Positions 1-9,600 of a stretch of 64,000 nt of DNA are shown here, in pieces. Within the stretch, counting starts at the first letter, position 1. Each line of letters opens with the position of its first letter. Source of the stretch: Rhynchopus euleeides (Eukaryota; Euglenozoa; Diplonemea; Diplonemida; Diplonemidae); contig OY723314.1 in NCBI GenBank assembly GCA_963210315.1, forward strand, positions 496,001 through 560,000. Direction: 5' to 3'. Position numbers and translations under genes: made by a program. A model generated the notes under the pieces. It was not told where the DNA came from. It worked only from the letters and a program-made list of their open reading frames with translations, and made no database searches.

Positions 1-2
1 AG

Positions 3-899
3 AACGTCGCGGTGACCCTCAACTTCATGCTGTCGGACTACGCCATCTCCAAGGCGGCCTCCGTGATGGGGCAGACCCAGAAGGCGGACGAGCTGATGGC
101 CCGCTCGAAGAACTACGACAAGATCTTCAACCGCGACGGCTTCTTCCGCTCGAAGGACACCTCGGGCGCCTTTACCGAGCCCTTCGACCAGTTCGCGTGG
201 GGCGGGAGCTACACTGAGTCGGGCCCCTGGCAGTACCGCTTCTACGTCCCGCACGACCCGAAGGGTCTGGCTGATGTGTACTCGAAGAACGGCCTGGATG
301 TCTGCGAGCGTCTCCTCGCCGCACAGACCGGCACCAACACATTCCACGTGGGGGCATACGGCGGCATCATCCACGAGATGGTGGAGATGCAGCAGACCTG
401 CTGGGGGCAGTACGCACACAACAACCAGCCGGTGCACCACATGCTGTACATGTTCGCCGGCGTGTCCGACGCCGTTTCCTCCTCCTGTGCCCAGACCGGG
501 CAGTACTGGCTGCGGAAGGGGCAGACGGAGCTGTACGTCCCGGGTCTCAACATGTATCCCGGTGACGAGGACAACGGTGAGATGGCGGCGTGGTACCTCC
601 TGACGTCGCTCGGGCTCTACACCCTGGCGCCCGGGTCGGGTGAGCTGGTGCTGGGCATGCCTCTCTTCTCCAAGGCTACGGTGAAGCTTCCCACAGGGAA
701 GACGCTGACGATCACCAGCGATGAGCCGGTGCCCGCGTCGGGCACGATGAAGCACGACCCCAACTCGAAGACCTACCCTGTCGTGAAGAGCGTTGCCTTC
801 AACGGGCAGCAGGTGAATGGCACGACCATCGCCTACAAGTCCCTCATGCAGGGTGGCACGCTCGCCTTCCAGATGGGCACCGCGACCAAGACGTGGTGA
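3..899 (+). CDS. GH92 exo-alpha-mannosidase, C-terminal part (5' end outside window)
   Basis: This is the last 298 codons of a family 92 glycoside hydrolase, a calcium-dependent inverting enzyme that trims terminal alpha-mannose from N-glycans or mannans. The frame is already open at base 3, so the true start lies left of the window. Visible family blocks in order are ESGPWQYRFYVPHDPKG, which holds the general-acid region; YAHNNQPVHH, the substrate-binding loop; GDEDNGEMAAWY, the acidic general-base and metal region; and SGELVLGMPLFSKATVKLPTGK, the typical C-terminal beta-sandwich strand region. The frame ends at TGA 897-899 in a clean, undamaged reading frame. A signal peptide would be expected upstream but cannot be seen. 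Family assignment is confident; the exact linkage specificity (alpha-1,2, -1,3 or -1,6) cannot be read from this part. Confidence 0.9.
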   Translation, partial: NVAVTLNFMLSDYAISKAASVMGQTQKADELMARSKNYDKIFNRDGFFRSKDTSGAFTEPFDQFAWGGSYTESGPWQYRFYVPHDPKGLADVYSKNGLDVCERLLAAQTGTNTFHVGAYGGIIHEMVEMQQTCWGQYAHNNQPVHHMLYMFAGVSDAVSSSCAQTGQYWLRKGQTELYVPGLNMYPGDEDNGEMAAWYLLTSLGLYTLAPGSGELVLGMPLFSKATVKLPTGKTLTITSDEPVPASGTMKHDPNSKTYPVVKSVAFNGQQVNGTTIAYKSLMQGGTLAFQMGTATKTW

Positions 900-3696
900 A
901 GATAGCGCAATGCAGGGCACTCTCTGAGAGAGGAGGGAAGAGAGGGGGCGAGGAGAGGGAGTGTGGGGAGAGAGATAGAGAAACAGCAAGGCCCGTTCTC
1001 ACTCTCAAAAGTGCAGAAAACACCCCCCCCCCCCCTCTCAGAAAATCCAGCTTCTTCCTCTCCCGCCCGCCTCTCTCGCCCAGTGGTATATTTATTCACC
1101 TCACACGAGGAGCCGTCGCCCCAATCGGGCCCCTCCCACATCATCCCTGCAAAGTGTACAATTCCAGCTGATGTTGCCTTTTATTTGCAGGCGGTTATTC
1201 ATCTTTGAGCCCTTTAGCCCCCCACCCACCACTCCTCTTCTGCTTCTGCCCCCAAAAGGTTTCAACCTTCGAAGAAGGCTTTGCGGCGAGTTTTTGGTTT
1301 GCTTATATTTTGTCAACTCGTGACGGACGGTGAAAAAGGTGTGGCGGAAGGTGGGGGGGTGTACCGAAGGGAAATTGTACGGCTGGGTCTTTGATGGTTA
1401 GCACCGAATTTTATGCGATGTCCGGAGGGTCTCAGCACAATAGCCTTGGGACAGCAAAGTGTGCGATCTTAAGTCGTCCGGATCTGTTTCATACAGTTGA
1501 TGGACAAGGTGTCTCACACAAATTGAACGGCGTACAACTTCTTCTTTTTCTTTTGGGGGAGTTGGGGGGGGGGGGGGTCTGGGGGAGTTGTGCACAAACA
1601 ACAGCACAACAGCAAACCCCCCCCCCATTATATCCTTTGATTTGACTCCCAAAACCCCACACAGCTCCTCCCCCCCCCCCCAACAAAAGAAAGCCTCGCT
1701 TCTGGCCTGGAAGGGAGAGATAATTACCCCGGCAAAGAAATGCCGTTGTTCGGGGGATCGCATCAGCAATAGAAAACCACCGCATCGGGTGTGTGTGTTT
1801 TGAAGCCAGTGTTTACAGTGTCTCGAAATGATGTGATCGGGTGGTGGCCGCAGCGGGGTTTGCTTTGCTGAGTGCGGCCCCTGCGCGAAATACAGAGTTT
1901 CTCAAACGTGTGTGTTGCATTACAGTATACGTGATATGGCGCATCGAAAGCGTGAGAGGGGGGGGGGGGTTTATATGCGCTCTCGGTGCGTCCCTACACT
2001 GGGGGACGGACCTTCGCTCAGAACTACAGAAAAAGTGAGGGTCGGCGAGCCTGCCTCACAACACTCTGGCTGCAAAGTGACACATCTTGACACACAGCGA
2101 CACAGATCGACACAGGGTGAAGGCCCCTATTGCAACGGGGGGGAAAAAAAAGGCAAAAATCCAAAAAAATAAATATTTCGCGTGTGAGTGTGCCGCGTGT
2201 GATATGCCCGTGCTGGTGGCGGAACGCATTTTTCTCCAATTTTTAAAATTGGCGGTGGAAACACAGCTCTGAATTGAGCTGCATCACTCCCCCTCCACCC
2301 CCCATCTCACTTCTCTCTTGCCCTCTCCACTCGTCACTGCACTCCTGAAGGATTCCCCCACGCGGCGTGTCACTGTTTTTTGTTGATGCGTTCTGTCTGC
2401 GCGTCTCCCACCGAGTGCATACACACTCTCTCTGTGTGAACGTCTCTCGAACCATCTCTCGAGCAAGTGGTAGCCTGAGGGGTATATTGGGAGAGGGTGA
2501 AGACCTCAACTGGAGGTGATTTCATCCGGCAAATCGAGCAAAGCGGGAGTTAATCTGAGAAGGGGAGGGGTGCATGGGGCGAAGAGAGAGAATCAGGAGG
2601 ATTAACACCGCTAGCATGAAGAACGCCCAATCCCCCCCCCCCTTCTGTTTCTCGCTAAGCACACGACCTTATTGCCATTTTCTACCCCCCCCCCCTCCAA
2701 CACCTACCAACCTTATCTCAACCAAGCTTTTTCGGTAGGGATTTTTTTCACCCGGCCATCCCATCCCACCCCCCGCAGAGTATGTGCTGTGGGAAGGGAG
2801 GGGTGGAAATGGGGCGTGCGCGCCTGTGTCTGTGTCTAATTTCAGTGTGGTGTCTTTATGCATCGTCCAGGGCACGGATGAGGGTGTGGTGGGGGGGGGG
2901 GGGGGCGGTAAGGAGGTGACACAGTGCCGATCGAATTGGCAAGAAGTGTTGTGCCGGTTCTCCTGCAGCGGTCTTTCGTGGACTTCTGTGCGGTGGCAGG
3001 TCCGCTACTCCGAGATAGCCAACGGGTTGACGAGAGGTGTCTTCCCAATGGATGGTTTCTGGCCCGCCTTGGCAGTTTTTCACGGAGCGCCAGCCATATC
3101 ATACAAAAAAAGCCAGTCCTCGGCACGGCTGTGGGGTACCTCTTGCTGTGGCTCGATCTTCTCCCCAGCTATGCTTTGCTGCTGATGAGGGTCAGACAGG
3201 GGGGAGGGCTGTGATGGTGCTTTAGGCGAAGCATTTAAAAAAAACAAACGTGGACGATGGAGGTGTGCGCGGTAGTGCTGTCGGATAAGAGGATGCGGGT
3301 GAGACGAGAGAGAGAGAGAGAGACGTACAGAGCTACCGGGGGGGGGGGGGGGGCGAAATTGGGTGGGAATGGGCAGAACCCGACATGTAAAAAAAAGAGG
3401 ACAGCAGCAAGACACGCTGGCACAGTTCGGTCGCCTCGCCCCTCGCCCCACCACTACCCCCCCCCCCCCCCCTCCCGTTTGATTTGTGCCCCATTGGAAC
3501 CCCGCACACAGTCAAAAAAAACATGTGGTCGACTGGCCCACCATCCCACATCCACTGCAACGCACATCACGCAACCCCCGCCACCCACCCACCTGCCACA
3601 GGGGTCGACCGAGCGGGCACCAAGGGGTGGTGCTGCCCAGAGACGTGCTGGGGTGCTCGGGCCACCTAGCCCTGTTCTTTCCCCCCTCCACTCACC
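900..3696. other. Intergenic region with repeats and C/G homopolymers
   Basis: No convincing gene between the mannosidase and the kinesin. The stretch holds C or G runs of about 10-17 bases (near 1021, 1563, 1672, 1961, 2633, 2687, 2890, 3340 and 3459), a diverged family-A repeat (1362-1542), and near 2338-2376 a short diverged match to the start of the 0.9-kb repeat found at 29948, 30957 and 61167. Open frames here are proline- or glycine-rich products of the homopolymers. Confidence 0.6.
1362..1542 (+). repeat. Family-A dispersed repeat, diverged copy
   Basis: Diverged copy of the family best seen at 29281-29485 and 58564-58769. Shared landmarks in order are the GTACGGCTG-type start, GGTTAGCACC, GGGTCTCAGCACA, GACAGCAAAGTGTGCG, GTCCGGATCTGTT, CAGTTGATGGACAAGGTGTCT and the GTACAACTT end. 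It is the oldest-looking copy in the window. Confidence 0.6.
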
Positions 3697-6600
3697 ATGG
3701 AGGGATCTTCATCCGGGTCGTCATCGGTCCGGGTGGTGGTCCGTGTCCGCCCCCTAAACGAATCGGAGATCCGGGCGGGCAACAAGGCGCCGTATCTGAA
3801 GCATGGCGACAAGCCGACTGAGGTCGTCCTCAGCAACCCGCAGGACGCAGCTGCCCGCTCAAACGCCTTCGGGTTCGACCACGTGATCTGGTCGGACCAG
3901 GTGAGCAACCCCGATGGCGACCAGCCCGATGTTTACGACGGGGTGGGGAAGGGGATCCTCGCCAACTCCGTCGCCGGCTTCAACTGCTGCTGCTTCGCCT
4001 ACGGGCAGACCGGCAGCGGCAAGACCTACACCATGATGGGCCCCCACTCCGACCCCCTCCGCCGGGGCCTCATCCCCCGGATCTGCAGCAACCTCTTCGA
4101 CCACATCGCGTCCGACTCACTCCGGCGCTACCAAGTCTCCGCAAGCTATATGGAGATCTACCAGGAGCAGGTGCTGGATCTGGTTATGACGCGGGGTGGG
4201 TGGTCATCCGGCGCCTCCCACGGCCTCAAGGTGCGGACACACCCTGTCGACGGCGTGTATGTCGACGGGTTGACGCGGCACCGCATCCGCAGCGTGGCGG
4301 AGCTGCTTCACCTCGTGTCTGTCGGGGCGGATGCTCGGCACACAGCATGCACGAAGATGAATGCGGTTTCCTCCCGCTCCCACGCCCTGCTGACGGTGTA
4401 CGTCACAGCGGTTGAACTGCGTGAGGACGACCAGTCATCAGCCTCCGGCCACCCCGAGGGAGATAACGTCCGCCGCGTGGAGAGCAAGCTGAACCTCGTC
4501 GACCTCGCCGGAAGCGAGCGGACCAAGAAGAGCGATGTGGAGGGAGGTGCTTTTGTGGAGGCGACGAAGATCAACCTCTCACTCACCACCCTCGGGAGGG
4601 TGATCGACTCCCTGGCGGAGATTGCGGGGAGCACCACCGTTCCGCCGTACCGGGAGAGCCTGTTGACGTACATCCTGAGCGACTCACTGGGGGGGAACTC
4701 CAAAACGACGATGCTGGCAACGGTTTCGCCGCATGTTTCCAACTTCGAAGAGACGCAGTCCACGCTGAGGTACGCCGCACGCGCCAGAAAAATCGTCAAC
4801 CACGCCGTAGTGAATGAGGATGCCGACCGGCGCAAGGTGAAGCAGCTCAAAGAGGAGGTTGAGCGACTCACGCGTGACCTGCAGAGATCCCGCACCAAGG
4901 AGCACCTCTCTGAGCTGATCGACCTCCGCGCGGAGCACGAGAGGGTGTGCCGCCAGCTCGCCGAGGCTTTGGAGAGAAACCGCGGCCTCACCGCGAAGGT
5001 CGGAACCCTCGAGCAGAGCCTGAAGCTCGCCCAGGCCTCCGCCTCACGCTCGAAGGACGATGGCTCCTCTCCGCCTGCAAGCCGCAGCACCTTCAGCCGC
5101 TCCCACACCGACCTGCAGGGTGGATCCCCCACCCGGGCCCGCCACGCTGTGGACCGCAACCTGGCAGCGCCGGATGTCCGTGCGGCGTCGACGTCCCCCG
5201 CTCCGAGGAAGTCGGGAGGCGGGATTGGGTCTGCAACCAGCACCCCCGACACGACACCTTCGATGGTGGCGAGCCGGAGGCCCGAGCCACTCAAGGATCT
5301 GGACCTGCCGCCTGCGGCGGATAATGTCATCAAGTCTTCCGGAGCTGCGGGCAGTGGCGGTTCTCCGGAGAAGCGGAAGGTGGCTGGGAAGGCAGAAAAA
5401 GCGAGCCAGCAGATCGCGGCGTTGACCCTGGAGACTGCGTCGCTGCAGCAGAAGCTGCAGCGGGTGGAGAAGAAGTCGATCCTGGCGGAGCAGAAGCTGA
5501 AGCGCGCCGCAGAGGATGCGGAGAAGGAGCTCCAGCTCGAGGTGACGAAGGGGAAGAAGCTGGTGAAGGAGAATGCGGATCAGACCGCGAAGATCAAAAC
5601 CCTCGAGAAGCGGGTCGCAACCCTCAGCACGACCGCCGTGGCAACCGAGATCAAAAAGCCGAAGAAGGTTCTCAAGCCGAAGCGCCTGACCCCAGCCTCC
5701 CCCTGCTCCAACCCGCAGTCCATCTCCCCCTCCGACACCGGGTCGGAGTGCCCCTCCGAGATGGACCAACAGGACACCCTGTCGGCACTCAACGACCCAC
5801 CCGGGACGCCCATCGCCTCCCTTGCCGCCCCCAAGATCCCCAGGCCCCGCCCGTCGCCTGGGAACTCCCCATCCCACTCGGGGTCGCATCCTCCGCCCGT
5901 CGCGCCGAAGCGGAGTGGGTCCTCCTCCAGTTTGAAGAAGGGTGTCAGCGCGTCTCCTAAAATTGCGAAGAAACCCTCCTTTAGCGGGGAGAGGGCGCAC
6001 AGCCCAGGCGCGTCGCTGGGTGGGGAGCCTGGGGCGGGGGCGGCGAGCGCGGATGCGCACAAGGCAGACGAGCTCCGCCTCGAGGTGGCAACACTCCGCG
6101 CCGCAGCTGCCGCTGAGAGGAAGCACGCTGACTCCGTGAGGGAGCAGCTCGCCGCAAAGGAGGCGGAGCATACCGAGGCGATGCAGGCCGCTGTGGAGGC
6201 CACCGCCGCTGAGACGCGTGCCAAGGAGGTGATATCAGCGGAGGCAGAGGCTGCACGGGCTGAACTGATCGAAGCGGAGGAGGGGCACGCCGCGCTGCAG
6301 GCGGACCACGCTGCTTTGGAGAAGCGTGCCGATGCGCTGGCAGAGAATGTTGCCTCATTGGAGGCGAGCCTTTCGAAGGAGCATGCCCGGATCGAGTCGT
6401 TGCAGGAGAAGGCGTCGACTGCATCCATCACCGCCGTGAAGCTGCGGAAGGAGAAGGAGGGCGCCGAGTCGCGTGCTGCATCCCTCGAGGCGGACCTCGC
6501 AGGGAAGGCGGAGGCTGCGGAGTGCGCCGAGCGTGAGGCGGAGCGCCTCCGCTCCGTGCTGCAGGAGATGTCGGCGGAGGTGGAGACGGGCCGTGAGGGG

Positions 6601-9600
6601 CTGGAGGAGGCACGGCGCCTGAGCACCGGGCAGGCCGAGGAGGCCGATGGACTGCGGTCGCGGCTGCGCGAAGCGGAGGGGCGTGCGGAGGTGCTGTCCG
6701 GCGGCAGCGCTGCGGCGGAGGAGCGTGCTGCAGGGCTGGTGGTGAAGGTGGGGGCGCTGGAGGCGGAAGGTGCCGCCGCGCGGCAGCGCGCGGAGGAGCT
6801 GGAGGCGGAGCTGCAGCGCAGCCTCGCTGAGGTGAAGGCGGAGGCTGCGGCCTCGCAGCAGGCCCTGCAGGCCAGCGCTGTGGAGGCCGCTGCCGCCGCG
6901 CAGAAGCAGGCGGATGGGCTGTCTGAGGAGCTGCGTGTGGCGCGTGCCTCCTCCAGCAGCGCTGCCGCGGAGGCGGAGGAGCTGCAGCGTAGCCTTGCGG
7001 AGGCGAAGGCTGAGGCGGCAACCCTTGCGGAGACGCTGCAGGCGCGGGACGGTGCACTGCAGGGCAGCGCTGCGGAGGCAGCATCCCTGCAGCGTAGCCT
7101 CGCTGAGGTGAAGGCGGAGGCTGCGGCCTCGCAGCAGCGTGCGGCAACTCTTGCGGAGACGCTGCAGGCGCGGGAGGATGCGCTGCAGAGCAGCTCTGCT
7201 GAGGCATCATCCCTGCAGCGTAGCCTTGCGGAGGCGAAGGCCGAGTCTGCAACCCTTGCGGAGACGCTGCAGGCGCGGGACAGCACCCTCCAGGGCAGCG
7301 CTGCGGAGGCGGCATCTCTGCAGCGCAGCCTCGCTGAGGTGAAGGCGGAGGCTGCGGCCTCGCAGCAGGCCCTGCAGGCCAGCGCTGTGGAGGCCGCTGT
7401 CGCCGCGCAGAAGCAGGCGGATGGGCTGTCCGAGGAGCTGCGTGTGGCACGCGCGTCCTCCAGCAGCGCTGCCGCGGAGGCGGAGGAGCTGCAGCGCAGC
7501 CTTGCGGAGGCGAAGGCTGAGGCGGCAACCCTTGCGGAGACGCTGCAGGCGCGGGAGGATGCGCTGCAGAGCAGCTCTGCTGAGGCAGCCTCCCTGCAGC
7601 GCAGCCTCGCCGACGCGAAGGCCGATTCTGCAACCCTCACGGAGACGCTGCAGGCGCGGGATGACGCGCTGCAGAGCAGCGTTGCAGAGGCAGCCTCCCT
7701 GCAGCGCAGCCTCACCGACACACAGGCGGAGGCTGCCGCCTCGCAGCAGCGTGCGGCAACTCTTGCGGAGACGCTGCAGGCGCGGGAGGAGGCACTGCAG
7801 AACAGCTCTGCTGAGGCAGCCTCCCTGCAGCGCAGCCTCGCCGAGGCGAAGGCCGAGTCCGCAACCCTCACGGAGACGCTGCAGGCGCGGGACAACACCC
7901 TCCAGGGCAGCGCTGCGGAGGCAGCATCTCTGCAGCGCAGCCTCGCTGATACACAGGCGGAGGCCGCCTCCCTCTCCACCGAGCGGGACACGCTGTCGGC
8001 GCAGCTGTCGGAGGCACGCGCCACCCTCCAGCAGCAGGCCGCCGCCGGGGCTGCCGCGGGCAGCGCTGCGGACGCGCTCCGCGCCAGCCTCGCCGACGCC
8101 GAGTCGAGCCGCGCCTCCGCGGAGAAACGCTGCAACGACGTCGCCTCGCGCCTCGCCGAAGCAGAGCAGGACCGCGCCGACACAGCAGTCCGCCTCGCCG
8201 CCGCAGACCAGGCTGCCGCCACACAGCAGGCCGAGGCGGTGCGGCTCGCCGCCGCAGCAGAGTCAGAACGTGCCTCCCTCCGCGCTGCGGGCGCCGAATC
8301 CGCACGGCTCGCCGAGGAATCCGCCGCAGCCAACGAGGCGCTCCGCGCCTCCCTCGCCACGGCGGAGTCTGCGCAGCGTGACTCCGCCGACGCGCTGCAG
8401 GCCTCCCGCGCTGCGGAGGCGCTGCTGCAGTCACGCCTGCAGGACACCGAGTCAGCTGCAGACCAGCTCCGCACGCAGCTCGCCGCCGTGGCGTCGGAGG
8501 CGGAGGGCGGGCGCGCCACTCTCCTCGCAGGGCTTGCGGAGGCTGAGGGGCAGGTGTCTGCCGCACGCCTGGAGGCTGCGCAGCTGCGCAGCGAGCTGGA
8601 TCAGGCGGTGCAGGGTGCAGAGCGTGCAGCTGAGGAGGCTGCGGTGCAGCTGCGCGACGCGGAGGCGCAGCGCGCCGACATGTCGCGCCGCATCGAGCAG
8701 GCTGAGGCGGACGGCGCGTCGGCAGAGAAGAGCAGGGTGGAGGCGGAGGCCGCTGCTGCGGCTGAGCGTGCCGGGCTCGATGGGAGGGTGGCGGAGCTGG
8801 TGGCGGCGTGTGCGGCGGAGGAGCAGGCGCGTGCCGCGGCGGTGCGCAGGGTGGGCGACGTGGAGGCGGAGGTGGAGGAGGTGCGCGAGAGGCTTGCGGC
8901 GCAGGGGGCGGAGCTTGCGGCGGCGCGGGAGGCAGGGGGTGCGTCCCGGGCGGAGCTCGGGAGTGTGTCGCAGCAGCTGGCTGCCCTGCAGCAGGACCAC
9001 GTGGTGCTGCAGGAGAGGCTGGAGGCTGAGGCACAGCGCGCAGCAGAGAAGGAGAAGGCTGCAGAGTCTGTGCAGGAGGGGCTGCGTGCCCAGGTGTGCA
9101 GCCACGAGAAGCAGGCTGGCGAGGCGGGGCTGCGCATCAAGCAGGCTGCAGAGGAGCTGTCTGCCAACTCGGCTGCGCTGGAGTCCTCCAAAGAGCTGCA
9201 GGGCGCCACAGCGGCGAAGCTGGCTGCTGCAGAGGCGGAGGCGAAGCGGGTTGCTGAGGAGCTCTCCGCAAAGACAGCTGCTCTGGAGTCTGCCCTGTCG
9301 CTGCAAGGTGCCACAGCGGTGAAGCTGGCTGCTGCTGAGGCGGAGGCTAAAAAGGTCGCAGAGGGGCTTTCCGCAAAGGCAGCTGCTTTGGAGTCTACCG
9401 AGGCGTTGAAGGATGGCACAGCGGCGAAGCTGGCTGCTGCAGAGGCGGAGGCGAAGCGGGTCGCTGAGGAGCTCTCCGCAAAGACAGCTGCTTTGGAGTC
9501 TGCCGAGTCGCTGCAAGGTGCCACAGCGGTGAAGCTGGCTGCTGCCGAGGCAGAGACCAAGCGGGTTGCTGAGGAGCTTTCCGCAAAGACAGCTGCTCTG

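Noticed and set aside
2240-3700. Multiple proline- or glycine-rich frames on both strands (also at 12.2-16.9 kb, 28-29.5 kb, 51-53 kb and 56-57 kb)
   Set aside because: They are generated by C/G homopolymers and microsatellites and show no domain or codon bias.
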